From Nemertoderma westbladi (lineage: Eukaryota; Xenacoelomorpha; Nemertodermatida; Nemertodermatidae), in the NCBI GenBank assembly GCA_032718475.1, contig JAUCBJ010005921.1, positions 1 through 25,406 on the forward strand: a stretch of 25,406 bases of DNA, given 5' to 3'. Made by a program: the position numbers and the translations under genes. Position 1 is the first letter of the stretch; every line of letters begins with the position of its first letter. The notes beneath the pieces were generated by a model. That model was not told the origin of the DNA. It saw only the letters and a program-made list of their open reading frames with translations, and made no database searches. Shown here one piece after another: positions 9,602 to 18,591 of this stretch.

Positions 9602-11091
9602 ATACAGTAGTTATAATATCCATAAATATGATACAAAATGAAAATATATGAAGTTTGATACAGAGATATTATAGTTTGACCCTCAACCTGTCAACTACGT
9701 AAACAGTTCCTTTTAATTTTCAAGCTATTTCTATACAACAGTGATGTCACTCAAAGTACACTTCTAAATTTTGCGCAGGGTTACATAATCATACACAAAA
9801 TCGAACATATCATAATAGTTAGTGCCCCTGGTTTCAAAGAAAGAAGTGGTATGAAATTATGGTTGAAAATTCATTTCGCGGCCATTATAATCTCATAAAA
9901 AATAAACTTGGACTGAGAGGTAGTCGAGTTGAAATTAGGCTGGGGGTGCAAACCTGGTAGGCCTACAGCTGAATGTTTTTTTTCAGTTTCTCGTCAATTC
10001 GGGGGTGCTATTCCAAACCCGTTTATGCCAAGCTTGAAAAGTTGAGCATCTTGTTCTAGAATCATTTATATTCTAGAATGGTACTTTTAATGGAATACCA
10101 GTGTTTTGGTTGATGTAATCGGTTTACAAAACTATAATTAATTATTGTGTAGAATAGAATAGGCCTACATTACAATATATCAGATGACATGTCACGTGTT
10201 GGGAGACGGTGTTCTAGAATTGTGTTCTGGAATAGTAATATTTGAAAACTACATTCTAGAGTGTTTGGCAATCATGTATGTCTCGCGCAATTAAATACAC
10301 ACAAAGTGACAAAGTATTCAAGCAGCAAAGGTCCAACTATTAATCGTATTATTTTTCGGCAGTGATTTTTTATGTCCTTTTATGTCCTTTTATTTTTTAT
10401 TAGTTTAAGTCTTATTCGGCCATTAGGCCAGGGATTATGTTCACAGTCTTACAACATATTTCCAGTGCGGCCCCCTGAACTATACTCCCCAGGGGAAGTG
10501 GTACTTAGCTGCCAATTAAGGATGCAGGGCCTGGAGAGGCGACCTTACTAGTGGCTAGTCCTTTTTCTCTCCAAAAGTACAGTAGGTAGGAGGTACTGTA
10601 GCACGTTAATGTGTTTGCTATCTGCCTGATGCTTGTGCATTTCAATTATTGCTAAACACTACCCTCATGTACCAGTGTACCGCTACTGGCCTGGTACTGC
10701 TGTACTGGCTGACGCGGTATCTACAATTTTGTGATTTGAAATACAGAAATACCGGTAGTTATTAATGGCAGTTTTAATGACATTTTTTATGTCCTTTTAT
10801 TTGACTTTTTTTGTCCTTTTTTTTTACGAATTATGCATAATGACTTTTGTTGTCCTTTTAATGACTTTTTATGTATGTATGTATTTCTTCAAACTGTCAG
10901 ACTGCTGATTTCTGGACTGTCAGACAGTTGATTTCACTATGCCTGTGCCAAAACATTCCTTGATTCCATGATTTATAGACTATGAGATAGATTTCCATAT
11001 GCGCCTGTGGTAAAAAGACTCTATATTTAATAGTTTGTGGTTGTTGTCGATAATCGATTACCACATGACGTAGCAAAACACTCATTTTATA
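9602..11091. other. Gene-free stretch with HSE-like words and GTCCTTTT runs
   Basis: No gene is visible. Notable pieces are five TTCTAGAA-like words at 10053-10262, GTCCTTTT-rich runs at about 10372-10410 and 10785-10870, a GGCC-rich segment at about 10415-10560, and a 23-bp direct repeat (ACTGTCAGAC...TGATTTC) at about 10894-10937. Confidence 0.5.
10053..10262. promoter_or_regulatory. Cluster of heat-shock-element-like half-site pairs
   Basis: nTTCnnGAAn words occur at 10053-10062, 10070-10079, 10211-10220 and 10224-10233, with a one-base variant at 10253-10262. HSF binds alternating inverted nGAAn units, normally three or more contiguous; here each word supplies two. No gene lies within 2 kb, so a regulatory role is doubtful. 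Confidence 0.2.
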
Positions 11092-12009
11092 GCCAAAAAC
11101 AATTACCAATTGATGGAAAGGAGCAGGTTAAGGCCGAGTTTTCTAACCAAAACAATAAACAGTCACTTTACCAAATCAGGGAAAGGAGCAGGTTACAGAG
11201 ACGGGATTTTTTAACCAAAACAATAAACGATCACTTAACTAATTGAGGGAAAGGAGCAGGTTACAGAGGCGGGATTTTAGAACCAAAACAATAAACGATC
11301 ACTTAACTTATTGAGGGAAAGGAGCAGGTTACAGAGGCGGGATTTTCTAACCAAAACAATAAACGATCCTTTAACTAATTGAGGGAAAGCGACAGGTTAC
11401 AGAGGCGGAATTTTCTAACCAAAACAATAAACGATCACTTAACTAATTGAGGGAAAGGAGCAGGTTACAGAGGCGGGATTTTCTAACCAAAACAATAAAC
11501 GATCATTTAACTAATTGAGGGAAAGGGGCAGGTTACAGAGGCGGGCCTTTATAACCAAAACAATAAACGGTCACTTTACCAATTCAGGGAAAGGAGCAGG
11601 TTACAGGAGGCGGGATTTTCTAACCAAAACAATAAACGATCATTTAACTAATTGAGGGAAAGGGGCAGGTTACAGAGGCGGGATTTTCTAACCAAAACAA
11701 TAAACGATCATTTAACTAATTGAGGGAAAGGAGCAGGTTACAGAGACGGGATTTTCTAACCAAAACAATAAACGATAACATTACCAATTGAGAGAAAGGA
11801 GCAGGTTACAGAGGCGGGATTTTCTAACCAAAACAATAAACGATAACATTACCAATTGAGGGAAAGGAGCAGGTTACAGAGGCGGGATTTTCTAACCAAA
11901 ACAATAAACGATCACTTAACTAATTGAGGGAAAGGAGCAGGTTAAGGCCGGATTTTCTAACCAAAACAATAAACAGTCACTTTACCAAATCAGGGAAAGG
12001 AGCAGGTTA
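11092..12009 (+). repeat. 68-bp satellite, 13 complete units
   Basis: GAGCAGG or its variants start at 11121, 11186, 11254, 11322, 11390, 11458, 11526, 11594, 11663, 11731, 11799, 11867, 11935 and 12000. The intervals are 65, then 68 (one 69), then 65. Each unit has block A (AAGGAGCAGGTTACAGAGG), a GCGGGATTTT spacer, block B (TAACCAAAACAATAAACG) and a variable TCACTTAACTAATTGA tail. The first and last units are the same 65-bp variant (AAGGCCG after GGTT, CAGTCACTTTACCAAATCAG tail), unlike almost all interior ones. Block B contains AATAAA, so the plus strand carries a regularly spaced series of polyadenylation hexamers. Single copies of the module occur at about 17011-17090 (inverted), 19465-19505 and 24540-24605. 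Confidence 0.95.
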
Positions 12010-12675
12010 TCCGTAATACTACTCAGACAGTAGTCATGATCCATTATATTGATTATAAAACTAATACAGTAATAGGCCTAAATTATGTGAAAGGTATATC
12101 CACATTTTCCACAATCCTGCAATCCAGTTTGGCCTATCAATTATTTAAAATTTATTAGCACAACCGGTAGGCCTACCATTACCGTATTTAAATGGTAGGC
12201 TACACAGTAGGCCTATAGCAGTACCGGTGCCGGTACCGGTACTAAAATACAGAAATACCTGCTTTATACCTACATCGGTACATACAATACAGCAAAATAG
12301 TGCTATATATACTAATACCGGTACTGATAGCCTGAGAGAACAGCAGTAGAGAAACCGGTAGCATGGAACCTAACATTAGACTTTTGGAGGACATAAAAAA
12401 TAAAAAAAAGGACAAAAAAAGGATTTAAACGGACAATAAAAATTATTGCGGTTATTAATTTTGAATCAGAGAACAAGGAAAAGGCAATCATATTCTAGTG
12501 TACTGTATTACACTATTGTACTGTACTGTTACTGTTACATACGCACGCATCTACACATACCTGCCACCTGCATACTGACATACTGCAGCACTGCGTATGG
12601 TGGGTACCGCGTACCGGTACGTTCTGTAGGCCTAGTGGTGCTCTCATTTCATGATTACTGGATTATTACTGTATT
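12010..12675. other. Intergenic DNA upstream of SDHD
   Basis: It is dense in TAGGCCTA and ACCGGTA words (about 12070-12365) and has a purine-rich GGACAAAAAAAGG-like run at about 12388-12440. The last 230 bp before the SDHD ATG presumably contain its promoter, but I see no diagnostic TATA, Inr or CCAAT arrangement. Confidence 0.5.
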
Positions 12676-13206
12676 ATGGCGTTACTTTTGTCGCGGATTT
12701 TGAGTAAATCGCCTGGAAATACAAGTCATGTCGTACGATTAAAGCGGTCCATAATCGCCACCCCCACTAACCAACAAACTATAGGCAACACGACCTGTTT
12801 TAGTTACGGAGTGCCGGATCGTCTATCACGGGTAGGCATACATAATGTATCGGCGCGATACATCAGCGCAAAGAACGCTATGATTTACCAAAAGTCGGAC
12901 AGTAAAAAGGTTGCGAAAATGTGGCTGATAGAACGTGTTCTGGCATCGGGTATGTTAGTGGCCATCCCTTTATCGTTCTTCTACCAACCCTGGTGGATGG
13001 ACTACGTGCTCACTGTCTCTATAGTGACGCATAGTTACTGGGGTTTGAGTCACTTGAGCAAGGACTATGTGCACGGCCCATGGCTTCCCCGACTAGTTCA
13101 TTGGTTCCTCGCTGCGGTTTCTACATTGGTTATTGCGATACTATTTTATTTCAACTACACCGATGTCGGCCTTATCGGCGCATCTAAACTCATCTGGTCA
13201 GTGTGA
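12676..13206 (+). CDS. SDHD: Succinate dehydrogenase cytochrome b small subunit, mitochondrial (CybS)
   Basis: SDHD is one of two membrane anchors of respiratory complex II in the inner mitochondrial membrane. With SDHC it holds the SDHA-SDHB catalytic part, binds heme b and helps form the ubiquinone site. The 176-residue frame starts at an ATG followed by a basic, Ser/Thr-rich presequence (about residues 1-65). Three hydrophobic segments follow at about 87-103, 107-127 and 140-160. Family signatures are ERVLASGML (86-94), DYVLTVSIVTHSYWGL (109-124; His119 aligns with the heme-ligand histidine) and DYVHG (130-134; Asp-Tyr of the quinone pocket), and FNYTDVGL near the end matches the vertebrate FNY.DVG. 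Vertebrate proteins are about 160 residues and split over four exons; this is one exon. An upstream overlapping open stretch (12446-12703) is not supported as coding. Confidence 0.93.
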   Translation: MALLLSRILSKSPGNTSHVVRLKRSIIATPTNQQTIGNTTCFSYGVPDRLSRVGIHNVSARYISAKNAMIYQKSDSKKVAKMWLIERVLASGMLVAIPLSFFYQPWWMDYVLTVSIVTHSYWGLSHLSKDYVHGPWLPRLVHWFLAAVSTLVIAILFYFNYTDVGLIGASKLIWSV

Positions 13207-13331
13207 ACGTATACTCTATTCAATAGTAACCTTATAGTAACCACACTATTGTTTACCCGTAACCTAGCCTATACATTTATAGACTTATTAACTTTGTACA
13301 TAAATTGCTGCACTTTTCGATTTAGCTTTAA

Positions 13332-13337
13332 AATAAA
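13332..13337 (+). terminator. Probable SDHD polyadenylation signal
   Basis: A canonical AATAAA lies 126 nt after the SDHD stop codon, an ordinary 3' UTR length. No long A run follows, so there is no sign that the gene was copied from a polyadenylated RNA. Confidence 0.5.
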
Positions 13338-13560
13338 GACAATTAGAGACGGGATTTCAACAATTAAAGTTTAATACTTTTATCCGAAATTTCAAAGTTG
13401 GTCAAATAGGCAAGTGTCTTATAATCATTCGATAGCTTTTTTCATGCTGAAAACGACTCTGATAATAAAACATAAGTTGATTCAGGTTGTGGAAAGTTAT
13501 TGAGAAAAAACTCTAATTTTCACCCAAAGTCTACAAATTTTCATGTAGAACGGATTAAAT

Positions 13561-13592
13561 TCCAAAGTCTACATTTTGATGTAGACTTTGGA
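13561..13592. repeat. Perfect 14-bp hairpin in a CAAAGTCTACA cluster
   Basis: TCCAAAGTCTACAT (13561-13574) and ATGTAGACTTTGGA (13579-13592) are exact reverse complements with a 4-nt loop. Two more direct copies of CAAAGTCTACAAA(A/T) occur at about 13525 and 13605, so the word occurs four times in about 100 bp, once inverted. Confidence 0.8.
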
Positions 13593-14010
13593 TATACTAT
13601 CGATTCAAAGTCTACAAAACTTATGTCAAAGTTATATTTCACAGTTGGTTACTACAGTAATTCTCTACCTACATTAAAGCGTGAGTAAAGTAATAATATA
13701 TGACACTTCCATCTCAAAGCAGATCATTTTACAAAATTCCGCCCCTTACGATTAATTCCACCACGAATGATTTTGCTTTGGATAATTCCGTACATGAAAT
13801 AATTATCTCTGACAATTTATTAATTCCATTCTGGTTTCTCATGAGAAATTACGAATCCACCCGCCTCAGCGGCCTGGTATTTTAAAAATAATTATTTAAT
13901 ACATGGGAAAAAAAGTATAACCTTTTTCACTATTCTCGAGGCATTTTATTTACCGATCGTCAGCGAGGTTAATAAAGGGTCGAGAGAATATCGAAAAAAA
14001 ATGTTCTACG

Positions 14011-14233
14011 TTTTTCCCATGTAATATGTAATTTTATTCTTAAATTTCTACTTTTTTGTTTCTTAATTATTTAATAAAACGTACAGCGATATAGTGTTAC
14101 AATAATTATTTATTATTTGGGGAAAAAATATTCAACTTATTTTTCCCATGTGAAATACGGAAGTTTATTCTTAAATTGGTACTTTATTGTTGCTTATTTA
14201 TTTAATAAAAGATAGAACGAAGTAGTGTTACAA
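14011..14233. repeat. Diverged ~129-bp tandem duplication
   Basis: TTTTTCCCATG starts at 14011 and 14140. Both copies continue through TTTATTCTTAAATT, a T-rich tract, TTATTTAATAAAA and AGTGTTACAA, with numerous substitutions. Related TTTTTCCC(A/T)ATG and GGGAAAAA words lie at about 13903 and 14530-14605, suggesting fragments of one larger AT-rich repeat. Confidence 0.65.
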
Positions 14234-15421
14234 AATAAATTGAACGCAATGCAGTATTTTAGTAATTACAGTAATTCCAATTTCGGTACTCTTTAACTCC
14301 TGTTGCTGTCTTTCTCAATGTTAAGTAATTTAATGTTCTGGAATATTTATTAATAGAGATTGTAGTAGAGAGCAGCTCAACTACAAACCAATATTGGATA
14401 TTAATTGAGTTCTGTTTTGGAATTCGCCCTACAGACACCAAAGTGACACTTTAAAAGTGTGCATTAATTTAGCTCAAATTACGTGCAAACCTTTTCTACT
14501 TCGAAGCTCTTTCAACACATAATAAAATGTAATAATTTCTAGGGAAAAAGTAAAATCAATGTCATCCATTTTTCCCTATGGAATACTTTTTCCCCTAAGG
14601 AAAAAGCACTCGTTTTTCTTCCGATTTTTGGGTATTTCCGACGCAAAAGTATCAATTTATGAAACATCGTTATTAATCCATCCACCGTGTTCAGTTTTGT
14701 TCCATTTATCATTATAATATATAGCAAACCGCAACCGAGTTGCTGGCGCAGTGCCGCAGACGGTATCTGCCATCTTTGTCGACAACCAGTGGACGATATC
14801 CAGCACTACAGGTCACGCAACAGTATTCCGTCTTTTAACTCCGATCTAAGATTGGCCTTGTTTCTGATGGACCTTGGAAACTCGAATGTGTAAACTACTC
14901 TAGATAATGATAATGTATTTTACCTGACTCAAAATCTAGACCCCGATGAAACTAGTTAAAATCATCGCCTACTGATCCACTTAACTTTATTAATTATATT
15001 CCCGTCCAACTGTGCTTTTAAAATTTTGTAATTAAATAATTTTCTTTTAACATATTGTACGTGCGACAAATTTTATCCAAATGTTTGGATGTAATATACA
15101 GAATTCATATACAGAATTTATTATAATTTGTGTATAATAACGAGAAAAGGGACCTTATGTCGCAAAACCAGATTCTGAGATAATCGCGTTTAAAGTTTTC
15201 CTCTATTTTTGAACAAATTTAATTGGATTATCAATTTAGAAATGTATAAAACGATGAGGGAAATTCAAATTGGTTCTGATATTCAATATACCTAGGAAAT
15301 ATCTAATTACAGGAAGCAATATAAGATGTTGCTGTGTTGTATGTATATCCCACTATCCCACTTAGGTTTTTCATGTCTGAATTTTAAGACTGTGATGAAA
15401 TTGTACTAATATGTAGGTACT

Positions 15422-15475
15422 GTTTGTTTGTATTTTCAATCTATATAATATATAGATTGAAAAATACAAACAAAC
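15422..15475. repeat. ~26-bp-arm inverted repeat
   Basis: GTTTGTTTGTATTTT then CAATCTATATA (from 15422) is mirrored by TATATAGATTG then AAAAATACAAACAAAC (to 15475). The arms differ only by one base in the T/A run. The loop is a few bases of AT, so this folds into a nearly perfect hairpin; it could be a young foldback duplication. Confidence 0.75.
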
Positions 15476-15762
15476 CTTTCAGGCGACATTCGTAAAACAA
15501 AAAGCGCGCTGTGTGTATTTCGTCGTCTAAGTTTATAGTATACAGTAGTTTTCTGCGAAATACATCCAAAAGCATTATTAGGCCAGGAACAAGTACAGCA
15601 GCGAGATCAGTTCTGGCTTTGTATCGCAGTGATCCTCGAAACAAATGGCACCCAACACGAGAAATATCGTTGCAAATTTCATTGTTTAAGCTATTGCATC
15701 TTTTTTGGTTAACATTGGTTTCCCCTCGTGATCTTCACTATATTTTTTTAACTTTTACATTA

Positions 15763-16551
15763 GGGGCCATCCATATCCATAAATGACGTCACGTTTTTTA
15801 AAGACATGTTTGACCCCCCCCCCCCCCCCTTTGTCACAAATAGTCACGAAATGGCTACCCCCCCCCCCCTCGTCACAAATCGTCACGAAATGGCTACCCC
15901 CCCCCCTCGTCACAAATCGTCACGAAATGGCTACCCCCCCCCCCCCCCCCCAATGTCACGTCACAGAATATAAAATTAAATGATTACTCTTATATTATTA
16001 GAACAATAAATCTGGAATAAATTTGTCAACTATAAACTAACATTACAAATTACAGTAATACGAGTTTTTCAGACATGCTCCCATGGGCACGACAGGTGGT
16101 CTGTCATACTTATAATAGCCATTGGTGAGACAGCAGCTACTGGGTGTGGGTTCGCAGGGGATTGATAATCAAAACGGGTTTTGGAACTACCGCTACCATG
16201 AAGGGATGTAAGATTTCTAGTAAAACTTTCGATGCAAAGTAAAGATGACATTCTTTACAAACACGTTCTCTAATTATGGAAGGACAGTAGAGGTCGTAAG
16301 GTAAGATTTTAATGGTTGTCATTGGAAGAGGTAATGTTTAATAGTAAATACGTTAATAGTATACACGTTTAATAGTATACAAGTATACACATTATGTATT
16401 TAATATATATACAGTAATTTTGTCGGAAACTTACAATGCGAAGTCACGATATTGCGGACACACCCCCCCCCCCCCCCCTCCCCCTCGTCACAAATCGTCA
16501 CGAAATACGAAACCCCCTCCCACCCCTGTCCATCGCTTTATGGATGGCCCC
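15763..16551. mobile_element. Non-autonomous DNA transposon (MITE), PIF/Harbinger-like
   Basis: The element starts GGGGCCATCCATA and ends with its exact reverse complement (TATGGATGGCCCC). It is flanked by TTA at 15760-15762 and 16552-16554, a 3-bp TWA target duplication as made by PIF/Harbinger transposases. The left terminus then shows an extra TCCATA before AATGACGTCACG, apparently a 6-bp slippage within the terminal repeat. The 789-bp interior has no transposase. It carries poly-C runs and repeated GTCACAAATCGTCACGAAAT words at the left and again near the right end (about 16486). Assignment to Harbinger rests on the duplication and termini only. Confidence 0.7.
15811..15960. repeat. Poly-C / GTCACAAATCGTCACGAAAT array inside the MITE
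   Basis: Runs of roughly 8 to 20 C's alternate with the 20-bp word GTCACAAATCGTCACGAAAT and GGCTA. There are three units of decreasing to variable length, the variation lying mainly in the C runs. The complementary G runs have quadruplex potential, and replication slippage there would explain the length variation. Confidence 0.8.
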
Positions 16552-17010
16552 TTAGCCGTGTTTGGTTTGTCAATATATATATAAGTGTTTAAACATATAT
16601 ATATATATAAGTGTTTCGGGATTCATGGGAACGGGATTATATCACTCTCGCGATCCCGTTTATCGGGATCGGGATTGAAATTTTGGATTAAATTCCTTAA
16701 TGACTGGTTTTGGGTAACAATCACTTTACATTTCTGAAATATTAGTAAGATAAAGTTATATATTTTAAAATTGATTTAGTTGTTCATAGTTCACATATGA
16801 TTTTCGGTATTTCGCAATCGTCAACGAACCGCTGTCAACACTGCAGTTAGCCAGTAGTGCACGTTCACAATAATAAAATTTAAAATTACCCCCAAAAGGA
16901 TTCAATCGTTTTGAAGAGCTTGAAAAGTCATGGGGGAAACTGTACGCAATAAAAATCCATCCCTCTCCAGGGGAAATTCAACGCAAATAACAGCTGATTA
17001 CTCTCAAAAA

Positions 17011-17110
17011 TAAAACTGTAACCTGTTCTATTGTGTTTAGTTTATTGTTTTGGTTAAATTAACTTGCCACTGTAACCTGCTCCTTTCCCTAAATTGCGAA
17101 TTTAACATTG
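17011..17110 (-). repeat. Inverted single copy of the 68-bp satellite module
   Basis: The plus strand reads TGTAACCTGTTC, then TTTATTGTTTTGGTTA (reverse of block B), then CTGTAACCTGCTCCTTTCCC (reverse of block A). AGGCGGGATATTA follows. Two block-A-like ends flank one block B, so about one unit is present, diverged from the satellite. Confidence 0.75.
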
Positions 17111-17443
17111 AGGCGGGATATTAATTCGCCAAGGCGGGATTTGCGTCCAGTTCCCCCCCCCCTGTTTCCTAAAGTAATAATGTGCTACATATCCATTTCC
17201 GTTAATACTACGGCGAAATAGTGTAACAATTTTGGAATAAATGTTTAAAAATCCTCTATAAAGTTTACACTGCCACCAATATACATTTACTTCTATGAAG
17301 GTGCTGACAGTTTAATATCATTGATTTAAATATAAATTCCTATGAATCATCTTCATTTATAGATTAAATTATATTCTCATTGATTTTCCGTTTAGGCTAT
17401 TTTTTATAGATTCAAAAAAAGACATATTTTTACAAAAGTTTGA

Positions 17444-17449
17444 TTTAAT
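17444..17449 (-). terminator. Possible POLR1C polyadenylation signal
   Basis: The minus strand has ATTAAA about 100 nt after the POLR1C stop. This is the commonest variant hexamer; no AATAAA is closer on that strand in what I scanned. Confidence 0.3.
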
Positions 17450-17550
17450 ATCTTTCTTACACAACTTTATCCAATATATTACTATATTGCAATTGCAGCA
17501 CAATTAAAAATAATCCCAACCAGATAAAACTAAAGTTTTTTTTCAGTTGT

Positions 17551-18591
17551 TTAGGAACGTTTTGCTATTTTAGCGATTTCCCCTAAAAACACATCGCATT
17601 TATTAATGAGGATATCGAGTGACTCGATAACCAGTTCATGTGGAGGCAAGGCGCCGGTCGATTCTACTGTAAAAATAAAATGATTGCGAATCCGCGAGAG
17701 TTCCACCAAGGGAGATAACTCCGGGTGTCTGTGGACCTCACGACATCCGCTGTCCCTACGGGGGTTGGCAACGGTCGCAGTCACCTCACCGTCGTCGCCC
17801 CTAGCAACCTTAATGACGTCACCACGAGGGTCCTTAGTGAAACAGTCTGCGAGCCGTTGGGCGAGGTCTCCGCGGACCGGGGCCAGCAGCCGGATGGCCG
17901 GGAGCAGTCTGTAGCTCGCGATGGCAACCGGAGAGAACTTGGCGTGGACGTTACCGCATCCCTTGAAGCAATGCGCGACAATGTCCAACTCCTGCCCCGG
18001 ACGAAGTTTAGCTATTAGTATATCGGAATCCACAGGTAGAACGTCACCCGCACGGAGCCGCTCCGCCTGACCACCTAAAGGGTTCCACTTCATGTCGCTA
18101 GTGTACACGTTGCTATGGATATAGGCGTCCTTCGGGTCGCCGCTTTGTTTAACGTTTCGAGTGCATTTTACTTTCAGTTTCAACTCGACCGTGTTGAACT
18201 CAGTGGTCTCGTCGTCGGATCCTCGTGTTTCGAAGAGCCTCGGGTCCGCCTTCACCGGGATTAAACCGAGTCTGTGCGCGAGAAACTCGTCCTGTATGAG
18301 GGAGGTGTTCCCGTGGATGAACACGCGGTCGACCGCCATCGTCGGCAGTTCCCCTATGACAACCCGACGGATCGCGTTCGCTATCGCCGCGTCCACTCCC
18401 ACCAGGTCGAACTCCAAGCTCAGTGGGTCCCGCTCCGAGCCCATCTGGACGATCTCGATTCGCAATGAGCGCCGGAACGCACGGAAGTCCCACGCGCCGT
18501 CCCGGTTAGGGTAGGCTCCAGGGAAGTCTGAGGCGCTAACGTTTCGGACATGGCGTTCTTCTAGAATTACCTTGTCCCTGATCGTATCCAT
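17551..18591 (-). CDS. POLR1C: DNA-directed RNA polymerases I and III subunit RPAC1
   Basis: RPAC1 (yeast AC40) is the larger alpha-like subunit shared by Pol I and Pol III; it pairs with RPAC2 (POLR1D) to nucleate assembly of the enzymes that make rRNA, 5S and tRNA. The 346-residue frame equals the human length. Residues 54-112 carry the alpha-family N-terminal motif: LSLEFDLVGVDAAIANAIRR, then ELPTMAVD, NTSLIQDE and LAHRLGLIP. LRPGQELDIVAHCFKGCGNV.HAKFSPV lies at about 196-222 and ASYRLLP at 225-231. The insert-domain region is at about 113-235 and the dimerisation domain resumes at the end with FIFTVESTG (about 305-313). Start: first ATG, followed by the conserved V.L.E..VRNV. It is a single exon with CpG- and GC-rich codons, clearly unlike the AT-rich flanks. 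No stop or frame break suggests decay. Confidence 0.96.
   Translation of the reverse strand: MDTIRDKVILEERHVRNVSASDFPGAYPNRDGAWDFRAFRRSLRIEIVQMGSERDPLSLEFDLVGVDAAIANAIRRVVIGELPTMAVDRVFIHGNTSLIQDEFLAHRLGLIPVKADPRLFETRGSDDETTEFNTVELKLKVKCTRNVKQSGDPKDAYIHSNVYTSDMKWNPLGGQAERLRAGDVLPVDSDILIAKLRPGQELDIVAHCFKGCGNVHAKFSPVAIASYRLLPAIRLLAPVRGDLAQRLADCFTKDPRGDVIKVARGDDGEVTATVANPRRDSGCREVHRHPELSPLVELSRIRNHFIFTVESTGALPPHELVIESLDILINKCDVFLGEIAKIAKRS

Larger units (their letters stand above)
13207..15421. other. AT-rich intergenic region downstream of SDHD
   Basis: No confident gene. It contains a cluster of CAAAGTCTACA words with a perfect hairpin (annotated), a diverged ~129-bp tandem duplication at 14011-14233, further GGGAAAAAG/CTTTTTCCC words at about 13900 and 14540-14610, and an open stretch near 14735-14893. 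The last contains CHLCRQPVDDIQHY, faintly like the zinc-knuckle end of LINE proteins but too short and isolated to call. Confidence 0.5.
16555..17550. other. Repetitive intergenic DNA between the MITE and POLR1C
   Basis: It holds a (TA)n-AAGTGTTT direct duplication (about 16575-16615), a CGATCCCG/CGGGATCG hairpin (16651-16671) in CGGGAT-rich DNA like hAT subterminal sequence, an inverted copy of the 68-bp module (17011-17090), and a GCCAAGGCGGGATTTGCGTC segment plus C run (about 17125-17162) shared in inverse orientation with 19165-19225. ATTAAA on the minus strand at 17444-17449 could serve POLR1C 3' processing. Confidence 0.55.

Noticed and set aside
10053-10262. Functional heat-shock promoter
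   Set aside because: The half-site pairs are not contiguous and no gene is within 2 kb; retained only as a low-confidence site cluster.
12446-12703. Open frame overlapping the SDHD start
   Set aside because: It runs in another frame across the SDHD start codon, is Tyr/Cys-rich from CTGTA-type DNA, and matches nothing.
14735-14893. CHLCRQPVDDIQHY open stretch as a LINE zinc-knuckle end
   Set aside because: Only one short motif; no LLYG or RLRF-type segments precede it, so I could not separate it from chance.
15783-15983. Proline-rich open frame over the poly-C array
   Set aside because: CCC codons produce it; it lies wholly inside the MITE and varies with slippage-prone runs.
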